Below are positions 33,416-41,860 of a stretch of 64,000 nucleotides of DNA, piece by piece (positions within the stretch are counted from its first letter, which is position 1; the number at the start of each line of letters is the position of its first letter). Under the pieces are notes generated by a model that was given only the letters and a program-made list of their open reading frames with translations, had not been told where the DNA came from and did no database searches. The stretch comes from CAYNWT01 sp964485095 (GTDB lineage Bacteria; Planctomycetota; Planctomycetia; Planctomycetales; Planctomycetaceae): NCBI GenBank assembly GCA_964485095.1, contig CAZAIB010000018.1, positions 6,297-70,296 on the forward strand, given 5' to 3'. Position numbers and translations under genes: made by a program.

Positions 33416-34374
33416 CAACGGCCATTGCGACGCCAACGGATAGCTCAGTAAGAGTCGGAACCATCATGGGCATGGGTTCCGCCGTGTTCTATACACTGGC
33501 CAATCTTGGTTTGCGACAGGTCGCATCCAGCAGCGATGTTGGCTGGGCCATTTGGATGAGCGCGGTGAAGTGCGTTCCGGTGACCGTCATTGTATGGGCC
33601 ATCATCGGTTGGAAATGTTCGCGCGGTGAACAGGCTTTGCCATCGCGGAAGTCCGTGCTGCCATTGTTGGCGGCAGGACTGGTGATGCAGTTTGGCGGCA
33701 ACGTGCTGTTTCAATGGGCGATTAGTTTTGCTGGCCTGGCGATTACGGTTCCCATGATGTTCGCCTGCATTATCGGCAGTGGAGCGTACCTGGCGAAGCG
33801 GTTCCTTGGCGATCCGATTAGTAAGCGAACACTGCAGGCAATGCTGGTTTTGGTCGTTGCAATTTTTCTGTTGAGCGCTGGTGTGTCGCGGGCGACCGAC
33901 GGTGGCACTACTGAAATGTCGAAGTCCGGGTACGCCGTCGCCGCAGCGATTCTGGCGGCAGTGGTGGCTGGCTGCACCTACGGAATGACGGGTGTCATCA
34001 TTCGCAGCATGGTGGTTCGAGGCGTTCCGGCTGTCGCGTCGATGGTGATGTTCTGTTCGTCGGGCGTTGTCGTGTTGGGGACGGTTGGCTATCAACAATT
34101 GGGCGCGGAACGAATTCTGGCGACACCCGCTTCAGACTGGACGGCCATTCTATTTGCCGGCACTTGCAATGCCGCCGGGTTCTTTTGCTTCACCGGAGCA
34201 CTACGCCGGATTCCCGTGAACCGCACCAACTTGCTAAACGCGTCGCAGGTCGCCATGTGCGCGGTGGCGGGAGTGCTTGTGTTTTCTGAACCAGTCACAG
34301 GCGTGCTGGTTCTCGGATGTGTGTTGACGATTGTCGGCATCATGTTGGTCGATAACGAGAAGCAAGATGACTGA
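33412..34374 (+). CDS. DMT/EamA-type transporter
   Basis: The 320-residue protein has about ten transmembrane helices in two five-helix halves, with the EamA-like patterns GSAVFYTLANLGLRQ, AITVPMMFACIIGSGAYLAKRFLGD and its repeat NLLNASQVAMCAVAGVLVFSEPV near the C-terminus. Drug/metabolite superfamily members usually export amino acids, nucleotides or other small metabolites. The ATG overlaps the trpA stop as ATGA, so a link to tryptophan or indole compounds is possible, but the substrate cannot be read. It ends 8 bases inside the gamma carbonic anhydrase gene. Confidence 0.87.
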   Translation: MTTAIATPTDSSVRVGTIMGMGSAVFYTLANLGLRQVASSSDVGWAIWMSAVKCVPVTVIVWAIIGWKCSRGEQALPSRKSVLPLLAAGLVMQFGGNVLFQWAISFAGLAITVPMMFACIIGSGAYLAKRFLGDPISKRTLQAMLVLVVAIFLLSAGVSRATDGGTTEMSKSGYAVAAAILAAVVAGCTYGMTGVIIRSMVVRGVPAVASMVMFCSSGVVVLGTVGYQQLGAERILATPASDWTAILFAGTCNAAGFFCFTGALRRIPVNRTNLLNASQVAMCAVAGVLVFSEPVTGVLVLGCVLTIVGIMLVDNEKQDD

Positions 34375-34960
34375 ATTCGATTGGAACCAACTGGTTCACG
34401 ACACTGTTCCAGAGTGCCCGCCACTTCCCTGTGACGACGAGCCGATCGACTGGAACGCGTTGCACTGCGATCCGGACATTCATAAGACAGCCTGGATTGC
34501 ACCCGGTGCGGTGGTTGTTGGCCGAGTGCGTATCGGGGCACGGAGTTCGGTTTGGTACCAATCTGTGATTCGGGGCGATGGTCAGTTCATTCAGATTGGC
34601 GACGACACCAACATTCAGGATGGCAGTATTCTGCACGTTGATGCGGACACACCTTGCGTCCTCGGCAACCGAGTCTCACTGGGACATCGCGCGTTGGTTC
34701 ATGCATCGACGGTTGAAGACGAAGCGTTAATCGGCATGAGCGCCACGGTTCTGAGCAAGTGCACGGTTGGAAGTCGAGCCATTGTGGCGGCCGGAGCGGT
34801 GGTTCTAGAAGGAACCGATATCCCGGCGAAGACAATCTGGGCCGGCTGTCCGGCGAAACAGATTGGCGTGGTGACGGAAGCGCACGAGAAACGGATCGCT
34901 CATACGTGGCGGCATTATGTGAACGCGACCGTGGCTGCGATTGCTCGGTATGGGGCTTGA
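34367..34960 (+). CDS. gamma-class carbonic anhydrase-like hexapeptide-repeat protein
   Basis: The 197-residue product is a left-handed beta-helix protein (hexapeptide repeats such as IAPGAVVVGRVRIGARSSVWYQ) with the gamma carbonic anhydrase pattern: RGDGQFIQIGDDTNIQDGSILH and GHRALVH, giving the three zinc-binding His residues. Such proteins hydrate CO2 or are inactive relatives; the key acidic residues are only partly evident, so activity is not certain. The N-terminal 40 residues are an acidic extension. ATG 34367 overlaps the transporter stop by 8 bases. A hairpin terminator follows 31 bases after the stop. Confidence 0.88.
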   Translation: MTEFDWNQLVHDTVPECPPLPCDDEPIDWNALHCDPDIHKTAWIAPGAVVVGRVRIGARSSVWYQSVIRGDGQFIQIGDDTNIQDGSILHVDADTPCVLGNRVSLGHRALVHASTVEDEALIGMSATVLSKCTVGSRAIVAAGAVVLEGTDIPAKTIWAGCPAKQIGVVTEAHEKRIAHTWRHYVNATVAAIARYGA

Positions 34961-34991
34961 TGATTCCGACTTGGGTAGAGCGCGCAGAAAA

Positions 34992-35021
34992 AAAGCCACT
35001 CGCATTTCTACGAGTGGCTTT
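34992..35021. terminator. bidirectional terminator between convergent genes
   Basis: AAAGCCACTCG and CGAGTGGCTTT form an 11-bp perfect stem with an 8-base loop, flanked by A on the left and T on the right, midway between the convergent stops at 34960 and 35060. Confidence 0.85.
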
Positions 35022-35059
35022 CGGATTTCTTAGGCCAAGCCGGCAGGCTCTTCGACATT

Positions 35060-35686
35060 TCAGCGGATGCGGCGTTCGCCGTACTTTGGATCCTGAGCTG
35101 AAGTGCGTGTTGGAGCAGCAGAGTTTTGGTTGCCGGCAAGTGAACTGCCTGCGTCCTTCCAACCGGCGACTGACCAGGTTGGGTACTCTTCGATGACGGT
35201 TGTGCCAAGATCCTTCAGGATGTTTCGAAGGTTGGCTGAGCTCATGTTTTCGTTCTTCACAACGCGCTGTAGAACGAAACGTTTGTTGGTTGGGATGTAG
35301 GCAAAGAACTTGCCATTACCCAAACGGTCGTTGGCAGCCAGAAGACGCAGTAGCGACATGCGAGGCACGTCGGATGATGAGCTTGGAATCTGATCCAACC
35401 ATGCCATGACCCACAGGGTCTCTTCGTTCTGACTCAGAACACTGGACATGGAGAGTTTCCACTCTTCACCCTTGTAGACGGCTTTGAATGCGAAGTCGTA
35501 TCGCTTTTCAACCTTCTCTGGCTTCAAACCCATGGCGTCCAGGGTCTGACCGAGCTGGTTCTCCGTGAGTCGCCCGGCGACCGAACTTGCGCCGCTCTGA
35601 GCATTAACAACACAGGCGATCATGGCGACGGCAACAGCCGCGCACAGACCGTTTCGAAACAGTCGGGTCCATCCGCGATTCTTCAT
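35060..35686 (-). CDS. exported hypothetical protein, possibly YbjN/secretion-chaperone-like fold
   Basis: The 208-residue product has a signal peptide (LFRNGLCAAVAVAMIACVVNAQ) and a compact alpha/beta body (DAMGLKPEKVEKRYDFAFKA, WKLSMSSVLSQNEETLWVMAWL, RLLAANDRLGNGKFFAY). That body resembles the YbjN/CesT-like chaperone fold, a weak guess from pattern only. The C-terminal 25 residues are polar and disordered-looking. ATG 35686 follows an excellent AAAGGAG 7 bases upstream. It lies downstream of the Nudix and trpC genes on the same strand but with a 73-base gap. Confidence 0.75.
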   Translation of the reverse strand: MKNRGWTRLFRNGLCAAVAVAMIACVVNAQSGASSVAGRLTENQLGQTLDAMGLKPEKVEKRYDFAFKAVYKGEEWKLSMSSVLSQNEETLWVMAWLDQIPSSSSDVPRMSLLRLLAANDRLGNGKFFAYIPTNKRFVLQRVVKNENMSSANLRNILKDLGTTVIEEYPTWSVAGWKDAGSSLAGNQNSAAPTRTSAQDPKYGERRIR

Positions 35687-35758
35687 TTGTCCACTCCTTT
35701 GGAACTGCCCTGTTTTGGGCATGTCCGATCCGTCCGTGGATCGGCGTCAGCTTTGATT

Positions 35759-36367
35759 CTAGTTGGGAAAGAGGTTTCGGAGACAGATCTCTGACCATGT
35801 CTCAAACTCGTCAGATTCACCGACGAGTTGTGCCGGTGGCGCAAACCCTGTGTCTATCATCGACGCTTCACGCGCGCGAACTTTTGGCTGGTCGAGGTCA
35901 AATATGTGAACCAGACCTAAATGAACACGGCCAACTTCGCTTTCATCATCGTTAATTAAGCCCACAAGGTTCTCTGTCCAGCCAGCTTCAAGGTAGATCT
36001 CCTCTTCTATCTCTCTTCGCATTCCTTCGCGGTATGCCCCGGCTTCGGCTTTCTCGTCAATTGACGAAATATGCCCGCCTACCCCAATTGACCGTTTGGC
36101 GTGCAGTCGGGCTTCACCAGTTTCTTTGCCACGGCGGTAATAGAAGACCTCACCCTGGCAACGAAAGATGCAGTACGGGATCAGCTGCTTGAAGCTGGGA
36201 TCTTCTTCCATCTCGGGCCGCGGCCGATAGCTGGTGTAGGCCGGATCCAGCAGTGCCTTCATGTACGGTTCGGTGTCACCGCAGAAGCCCTGGAAGTGTC
36301 CGATCTCGTGGAACACCGACGTGGGAACGACCAGAACCTGTTCGACTTGTTCGTTGGTGGCTGTCAT
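35759..36367 (-). CDS. Nudix-fold hydrolase family protein
   Basis: The 202-residue product carries a Nudix-type box: GGHISSIDEKAEAGAYREG followed by MRREIEEEI, close to Gx5Ex7REUxEExGU but with a longer loop. Nudix proteins cleave nucleoside-diphosphate-linked compounds using Mg. The rest (an N-terminal VFHEIGHFQGFCGDTEPYM and a middle YCIFRCQGEVFYYRRGKETGEARL strand) is unlike housekeeping MutT, so the substrate is unknown. ATG 36367 has AAGGAG 6 bases upstream; a longer frame runs into trpC. It begins 10 bases after trpC and is probably co-transcribed with it. Confidence 0.82.
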   Translation of the reverse strand: MTATNEQVEQVLVVPTSVFHEIGHFQGFCGDTEPYMKALLDPAYTSYRPRPEMEEDPSFKQLIPYCIFRCQGEVFYYRRGKETGEARLHAKRSIGVGGHISSIDEKAEAGAYREGMRREIEEEIYLEAGWTENLVGLINDDESEVGRVHLGLVHIFDLDQPKVRAREASMIDTGFAPPAQLVGESDEFETWSEICLRNLFPN

Positions 36368-36377
36368 CTTTGTCTCC

Positions 36378-37157
36378 TTACGTTGCCAGGCCCAGTTCTC
36401 GGATTGCGTGTCCGGGAGTGTCTGCCCGCATGAGTGTTTCACCAATCAGCACCGCGCCAACGTTGGCGTCGCGCAGTCGGTCGATGTCTTGGCTTGTCTT
36501 GATTCCGCTCTCACTGACAACTGTGACGTCGTCTGGTATCTGTTCAAGCAGATCTAGAGTGTGTTCGAGTCGCGTTTCGAAAGTCCGCAGGTCGCGGTTG
36601 TTGATGCCGACCAAACGCGGGCCGACATCCAGAACCCGCTGTAGGTTGTTGCGATCGTAGAGTTCAATAAGAACATCCATGCCGAGTTCGGTCGCCTTGT
36701 CAAACAGAACCTGAAGTGTCGGCTGATCAAGGCATTCCGCAATCAGCAAGACACAGTCGGCTCCGGCAGCCCGCGCTTCGACGACCTGGTATGGATCGAG
36801 AATAAAATCCTTGCGCAGTACGGGTAGTGAGATTGCTGACCGCACATCTTTGAGATGTTGCAGCGAACCCATGAAGCCAATTTCGTCCGTGAGAACACTC
36901 ACGCACGCCGCGCCGTGTTGCTGGTAGGAACTCGCGATTGCAACCGGGTCGAAGTCTTCACGAATGAGTCCGACTGATGGTGAAGCCTTCTTGACTTCCG
37001 CGATCAACCGCACGCCTGGTTCAGCCAGCGCATCGGCAAACCCGCGTGGCTGCGGCGCCGTGTCGAGCAGCGGTTCGAGATCCGACAGTGGAACCGTGGC
37101 TCTTGTCGTTTCGATTTCGCCCCGTTTACGGTCGACAATCTGTTCCAGCAGATTCAT
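36378..37157 (-). CDS. trpC: indole-3-glycerol phosphate synthase
   Basis: The 259-residue TIM-barrel has all TrpC landmarks: RLIAEVKKASPSVGLIRED (catalytic Lys), CVSVLTDEIGFMGSLQHL, LPVLRKDFILDPYQV, GADCVLLIAECL, GINNRDLRTFE and VVSESGIKTSQDI. It converts CdRP to indole-3-glycerol phosphate, the TrpA substrate. ATG 37157 is preceded by GAAGGAA. It forms a two-gene unit with the Nudix gene. trpC and trpA are on opposite strands here, so the tryptophan pathway is not a single operon. Confidence 0.96.
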   Translation of the reverse strand: MNLLEQIVDRKRGEIETTRATVPLSDLEPLLDTAPQPRGFADALAEPGVRLIAEVKKASPSVGLIREDFDPVAIASSYQQHGAACVSVLTDEIGFMGSLQHLKDVRSAISLPVLRKDFILDPYQVVEARAAGADCVLLIAECLDQPTLQVLFDKATELGMDVLIELYDRNNLQRVLDVGPRLVGINNRDLRTFETRLEHTLDLLEQIPDDVTVVSESGIKTSQDIDRLRDANVGAVLIGETLMRADTPGHAIRELGLAT

Positions 37158-37230
37158 GTGTTCCTTCTCCGCATCGGCCGGGTGCCGATGCTGTTCACGG
37201 CTCGGGCGGCCATGATACCTGTGTGCTGCG

Positions 37231-38067
37231 ATGATACCGGGGGTTAGACTCGACCGGAACTGTCCGGCGACCTACCGTATACGCGTGGAAGGAAATGTCA
37301 TCAGTTTCAGCATTCTGTTTAGCTCCATGGTCTGGACATGGATCGCGGTGCGCAAGATGCGAAACAAGCCGGTGGTTCAACCGGCTGGTGTTCAGGACAC
37401 AGTCTGTCTGCCCGCCTACGGGATCGCTGTCGGCTGGGTTCTGCTTAGTCTTGCGATGCAGTTCTTACCGGGACTGACCGGCGAGGAACCGAAACCCAAG
37501 GGAACCGTTTCACTGTCCGGGATCCAACAGTCGGTGATCCTTTCGGGTTGCCTGGCGTTTGTGCTGGCTGTCGTTTACTCAATCGGAAACGACAAAAAAC
37601 CGGAGAACGGGCTACCCGCATTAAGAGCCGTCTCGTTGGGGATCGTGGCTTTTGTGGCCAGCCTTGGGCCGGTGTTCCTGGTGATGTTTGCGATTCAGCA
37701 CGCCCTGGGACCGAACTCGGCTTCCCACGCACTTTTGGAGTTCATGAAGAAGAACAAGACACCAGAGGCGGCGATGTGGGTCGGCGCGTCCGCTGTCGTG
37801 ACGGCTCCGCTATTGGAGGAATTACTGTACAGAGTCATCCTGCAAGGGCACCTGAGGAAGCTAATTCACCGCGACAAAGCGGTTGTCGTGGTTGCGGTGA
37901 TCTTCTGTGTGGCGCACGGTTGGCCAAACATGCTGGGGCTTTTTCCTTTGGCAATAGCCCTTGGCGTACTCTACGACAGAACGAATAGTTACCTGGCAGT
38001 CGTGACCGCCCACGCGGCCTTCAACATGACGATGCTGTTACTTACCGTACTTCTTCAAACCTCGTAG
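37231..38067 (+). CDS. CPBP/CAAX-type intramembrane protease
   Basis: The product (up to 278 aa) is a polytopic membrane protein with the CPBP signature: LLEELLYRVILQG (EExxxR), FCVAHGW (conserved His) and the C-terminal VVTAHAAFN. These are glutamic/metal-dependent intramembrane proteases related to type II CAAX prenyl endopeptidases and ABI proteins; bacterial members are often involved in peptide maturation or immunity. Seven or so helices are visible. The start is uncertain: ATG 37231 gives an odd polar leader, while GTG 37285 starts just before the first helix. Monocistronic, divergent from trpC. Confidence 0.82.
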   Translation: MIPGVRLDRNCPATYRIRVEGNVISFSILFSSMVWTWIAVRKMRNKPVVQPAGVQDTVCLPAYGIAVGWVLLSLAMQFLPGLTGEEPKPKGTVSLSGIQQSVILSGCLAFVLAVVYSIGNDKKPENGLPALRAVSLGIVAFVASLGPVFLVMFAIQHALGPNSASHALLEFMKKNKTPEAAMWVGASAVVTAPLLEELLYRVILQGHLRKLIHRDKAVVVVAVIFCVAHGWPNMLGLFPLAIALGVLYDRTNSYLAVVTAHAAFNMTMLLLTVLLQTS

Positions 38068-38213
38068 ACTCTATTCGGAAAACCTTACTTGTTCATCAGA
38101 GATGACAAGACTGGCAGTTGAACCCGACCAGGAGAAAAGGTCGTGTCGTCATACAGCCACGTCGATGGCAAGAATGAGGTACTGCTTCGACGCTTCTGAT
38201 CCCAGACCGACCC

Positions 38214-39410
38214 ATGGCCGAGACCGAAAAAAAATCAAAGCCGAAGCACTCCCATCAGGGGCCTTTGAATCTGTGGCATGGGATGAGTCTCAAGCCCATG
38301 TTCAAGCTGCTGGCCAAGCGCCCGCCGATGCATTGGTCTCGAGCCCACAAGATTGCACTGTTGGGTCCGATGTGTGCGTACAACTCGTGCATGTCACTGG
38401 TCGAAGATCTTATCTTCGCGCGCAAAGTAAAACAGACGGAAGTTAAGCAGCCGCCATTGTTCATTATTGGATTCTGGCGCAGCGGGACGACCTGGTTACA
38501 CAACCTGATGACTCGCGACCCGCGCGTGGCGTTTCCGAACTCCTACCAGATGCTTTTCCCTCAGCACTTTCTACTGACCGGCCTGTACGCGCCGCAGATG
38601 ACTGCGTTCATGCTTCCTAAGACTCGGCCAATGGACAATGTCCGGTTTGGCTGGGATCTGCCGCAGGAAGACGAGTTCGCTCTGGCGACCATGACTCTGT
38701 TGTCGCCCTACATCGTGACGGCGTGCCCGGACGATTTTTCGAAACACGCGGATAGCTTTGACTTTGACGGAGCTCCACCAGAACAAGTCCAGCTTTGGAA
38801 AGACTCTTTAGAACTCATCATTCGCAAGCTGACCTACAAGACCGGCAAGCCGCTGGTCATGAAGTCCCCCGGTCACACGCTTCGGATCCCGTATCTGCTG
38901 GATCTCTACCCGGACGCCAAGTTCCTGTACATCTACCGGAACCCGTACAACGTCTTCAATTCAGTGGTCCACATGCGTAAAACCATGTGCGTTGAGAACG
39001 AGTTCGGACGCAGTAAGTTACTGGGACACGAAGAGGAAGCGTTGCGAACCCTGGAGCTTGGCTACCGTGTCTACGAACGCGACAGCAAGTTGATTCCTGA
39101 AGGGAACTTGCACGAACTGCGGTTCGAATCTTTGGAAGCCGACCCGCTGGGTGAAGTGGAAAAAGCCTACGCAGCTTTGGACCTTGGCGACTTCGGACCG
39201 GCCCGCGAAGTTCTGGCTCCGGAAGTTGCGGGCATGAAACGGTACAAAAAGAACCGATTCGACCAGGACTCTGAGTGGATGGATCGTGTCTACGATACGT
39301 GCAACGACGCGTTTAAGCGGTATGGTTACGACCGGCCTCAAACCGGTGCCCCGTCAGGTCCGCCCTCGTCGTCAGCCAGTTCAGACCCGGTCGCCACAGT
39401 TGGCAGCTAA
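38214..39410 (+). CDS. sulfotransferase family protein
   Basis: The 398-residue product carries the 5'-phosphosulfate-binding loop FIIGFWRSGTTWLHNLM and, further on, LYIYRNPYNVFNSVVHMRK, which matches the 3'-phosphate-binding RxxxxxxxS region of PAPS-dependent sulfotransferases. A KPLVMKSPGHTLRIPYLL segment supports the carbohydrate-type branch. It has no signal peptide, so it acts in the cytoplasm or at the membrane face. The C-terminal 25 residues are Ser/Pro-rich and disordered. The acceptor (carbohydrate, lipid or peptide) is not evident. It stands alone, with tyrS following 102 bases later. Confidence 0.88.
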   Translation: MAETEKKSKPKHSHQGPLNLWHGMSLKPMFKLLAKRPPMHWSRAHKIALLGPMCAYNSCMSLVEDLIFARKVKQTEVKQPPLFIIGFWRSGTTWLHNLMTRDPRVAFPNSYQMLFPQHFLLTGLYAPQMTAFMLPKTRPMDNVRFGWDLPQEDEFALATMTLLSPYIVTACPDDFSKHADSFDFDGAPPEQVQLWKDSLELIIRKLTYKTGKPLVMKSPGHTLRIPYLLDLYPDAKFLYIYRNPYNVFNSVVHMRKTMCVENEFGRSKLLGHEEEALRTLELGYRVYERDSKLIPEGNLHELRFESLEADPLGEVEKAYAALDLGDFGPAREVLAPEVAGMKRYKKNRFDQDSEWMDRVYDTCNDAFKRYGYDRPQTGAPSGPPSSSASSDPVATVGS

Positions 39411-39512
39411 TTCCACCGGCTGATACTCTCTTCCTCAACACGCCGCGAGTGATCTGCCAGCAAACAGATGTGTTCGCGCGTTGCTTATCGATCTTTGCAT
39501 CGGAATGTTTCT

Positions 39513-40790
39513 ATGAGCGACATCTTCGCTGAACTCCAGTGGCGGGGTCTGATTCACCAGACCACCAACGATGACAACCTGCAGCAGTGGCTGAACGATT
39601 CACCACGCGCGATGTACATCGGGTTCGACCCGACGGCCGACAGTCTGCACGTTGGCAGTATGCTGCAGCTGATGACGCTGCGCCGGTTCCAAAAAGCGGG
39701 CCACAAGACCATCGCACTGGTTGGCGGCGCGACGGGGATGATTGGCGACCCCAGTGGCAAGAGCAAAGAACGCACGCTGCTGGATGAAGACGCTTTGCAA
39801 AAGAACGTGGACGGTCTGAAGAACCAGATGGGCCAGTTCCTGCTCTTCGATGGCGACAATCCGTGTCAGCTGGTCAACAACGTCGACTGGATGGGCAAGT
39901 TCAGCTACCTGGAATTCCTCCGCGACATTGGCAAGAACTTTCCCGTCAACGTGATGATGGCGAAGGATTCCGTGAAGAGCCGCCTGGCTGGCGACACCGG
40001 CATCAGTTACACCGAGTTCAGCTACATGCTGCTGCAGGCTTACGACTTCGTGCACCTGAACCAGGCTCATGGTTGCGAACTGCAGGTTGGTGGCAGCGAT
40101 CAATGGGGCAACATCACCGCCGGCATTGACCTCGGCCGCCGCATGCACAGCGCGCAGTTGTTTGGCATTACCAGCCCGCTGCTCACGAAGGCCGACGGAA
40201 CCAAAATGGGCAAGACCGAATCCGGCGCGATTTGGTTGGATGCTGACAAGACCAGCCCGTATGAGTTTTACCAATACTGGATTAACACGGCCGACGAAGA
40301 TGCGGGCAAATGTTTACGGTTCCTGACTGAGCTAAGCGAAGAAGAAATTGTCGAACTGGACAAGTCCCGTGACACTGATCCCGGTCAGAAGCTAAGCCAG
40401 AAGCGGTTGGCTGAAGAACTCACGCGTCTGTGTCACGGCGATGCCGGAGTCACGTCGGCTCAGCAGGCAGCGAAGGTCCTGTTCGGCGGCGACATGAGCG
40501 GAATGGATGACAAGGCTCTGGGACAGATCTTCGCCGATGTCCCAAGTTGCGAAATGGAACGCGCAAAATTCGATGGCGAAGGGTATTCCGTCATTGACGC
40601 GTTTGTGGACGCCGGTCTGTGCAAGAGCAAGGGTGAAGCTCGTCGTACGATCAAAGAAAACGGGGCGAACGTAAACAACGTGCGCGTGACGGACGAAGGC
40701 GCGAAGTTGACTCTGGACGATCTGGCGAGTGAGTCGTGTATCGTGTTGCGGCGTGGGAAAAAGAAGTACGCGCTGGTTCGATTGGTGTGA
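39513..40790 (+). CDS. tyrS: tyrosyl-tRNA synthetase
   Basis: The 425-residue protein is a class I aminoacyl-tRNA synthetase of the bacterial TyrRS type: YIGFDPTADSLHVGSMLQL (HIGH region), GGSDQWGNITAGIDL (tyrosine site), KADGTKMGKTESG (KMSKS equivalent, KMGKT) and a C-terminal S4-like RNA-binding domain (FVDAGLCKSKGEARRTIKENG). ATG 39513 begins at the conserved region; an extension to 39468 is unlikely. A 36-base piece of this gene (40460-40495) is repeated at 41339-41374, between the two membrane-protein genes that follow. Confidence 0.96.
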   Translation: MSDIFAELQWRGLIHQTTNDDNLQQWLNDSPRAMYIGFDPTADSLHVGSMLQLMTLRRFQKAGHKTIALVGGATGMIGDPSGKSKERTLLDEDALQKNVDGLKNQMGQFLLFDGDNPCQLVNNVDWMGKFSYLEFLRDIGKNFPVNVMMAKDSVKSRLAGDTGISYTEFSYMLLQAYDFVHLNQAHGCELQVGGSDQWGNITAGIDLGRRMHSAQLFGITSPLLTKADGTKMGKTESGAIWLDADKTSPYEFYQYWINTADEDAGKCLRFLTELSEEEIVELDKSRDTDPGQKLSQKRLAEELTRLCHGDAGVTSAQQAAKVLFGGDMSGMDDKALGQIFADVPSCEMERAKFDGEGYSVIDAFVDAGLCKSKGEARRTIKENGANVNNVRVTDEGAKLTLDDLASESCIVLRRGKKKYALVRLV

Positions 40791-40906
40791 ACCTTCCACT
40801 GCAAAATTCGGGCGAACGTGGACTCAATCGGATAGACTGACATGCAACCGATCGGTTCGTCGCGGAAACGGCGATGCGCCGGATGCCAGTCTCTACCGAG
40901 GCTTCA

Positions 40907-41275
40907 ATGGATCGAGTTCTCAAGCGGCCACAAATCTATCTACTGTACTTCGTCGGCCTCACGACTGCGGCGTATGTGGGAGCCGTTGTTGGAATGCTGG
41001 TGGTCCTCCGGTCTGAGCCGGTGAGTAGTGTGACCTTTGGCAAGCTACTGGCTGAACTGAACCCAATCGCATGTGGTTGGTTGTGGCTGCCGTGCTTGAT
41101 CGCTGCGACTTTCGCGCGTGGGATCGTTTCTGTGTTTGCCGGAACAATTAGCCGGTACTCAAAAGTCACGCAGCACACGCGGCCTGGGTGGGTTCTGCTG
41201 GGTTTCTGTCTGGCGACGTTGGTAGGCTCCGCAGTGTATGCCTGGTATTTTCTGACCCTGCTTTCCTATAGCTAG
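40907..41275 (+). CDS. small membrane protein, paralogue 1 (122 aa)
   Basis: The 122-residue protein starts with a short basic segment (DRVLKRPQIYLLYFVGLTTAAYVGAVVGML) and has three likely transmembrane helices, with a WLWLPCLIAATFARGIVSV core. It is similar along its length to the product of 41409-41786: the P-x-IYL start, the LNP...W-WLPC motif and the final hydrophobic helix align, so these are tandem paralogues. ATG 40907 has GAGG 5 bases upstream; ATG 40874 and 40883 are less favourable. Function unknown. Confidence 0.7.
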   Translation: MDRVLKRPQIYLLYFVGLTTAAYVGAVVGMLVVLRSEPVSSVTFGKLLAELNPIACGWLWLPCLIAATFARGIVSVFAGTISRYSKVTQHTRPGWVLLGFCLATLVGSAVYAWYFLTLLSYS

Positions 41276-41338
41276 CCCGGTCAGGTGTGCGGCTACAGAG
41301 TTCTCCGCTGTTTGCTACATTGTCGGTTCCTGACCACA

Positions 41339-41374
41339 TCAGCAGGCAGCGAAGGTTCTGTTCGGCGGCGACAT
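41339..41374 (+). repeat. fragment duplicated from tyrS (40460-40495)
   Basis: Thirty-six bases match tyrS 40460-40495 with one mismatch (a silent GTC to GTT change in that frame). The copy still encodes QQAAKVLFGGD but has a stop four codons further and an in-frame TGA just upstream. It sits between the two paralogous membrane-protein genes, so it is probably a remnant of a tandem duplication that once included the tyrS 3' end. Confidence 0.85.
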
Positions 41375-41408
41375 TGAATAGCCGCGACTGGCAGGAGCCG
41401 GACTCAAG

Positions 41409-41786
41409 ATGAAGGCGAACAGCGTAGTGCATGGCTGGCTTCAACCACCGCGGATCTACCTTCCCTGGTGCATCGGTTTCGTTGCTTCAAGCTACTTAGG
41501 AATGGCCTGTGGCGTCCTGCTGGCTGAGTATAACGGGCCGGCTTTTGGCCCAGGACCACCAGAGTACCTCAGGATGTTACTTAACCCGTACGAGTGGGTC
41601 TGGGTGTGGCTTCCTTGCATGGTGGTTTCCGTGGTAGTGGGTGCCACGATGCTCGCACTCACCCGGACCGTGGATCAATATTCAGAGACCGCAAAGGGAA
41701 CAACGCTTAGGTTGCTTAGCGCTTTCTTCGTTGTCACTTTCTTCATATCGCTCGCAACCGGAAACAGTTACTGGCACCCCCGGTAA
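41409..41786 (+). CDS. small membrane protein, paralogue 2 (125 aa)
   Basis: This 125-residue protein has three hydrophobic helices and shares the layout of the preceding 122-residue gene: PRIYLPWCIGFVASSYLGMACGVLL, then LLNPYEWVWVWLPCMVVSVVVGATM, then a final helix ending SLATGNSYWHPR. The two differ clearly in sequence, so the duplication is not recent at the protein level, although the tyrS fragment between them is almost unchanged. A GGAG lies 11 bases before the ATG. Function unknown. Confidence 0.72.
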   Translation: MKANSVVHGWLQPPRIYLPWCIGFVASSYLGMACGVLLAEYNGPAFGPGPPEYLRMLLNPYEWVWVWLPCMVVSVVVGATMLALTRTVDQYSETAKGTTLRLLSAFFVVTFFISLATGNSYWHPR

Positions 41787-41860
41787 GCTGGCGGGCGACT
41801 TCTGGCGTCCCCGGCAATCCGCTACAGTCTCGACACCGTCACACATAGAGAGAGACAGAC

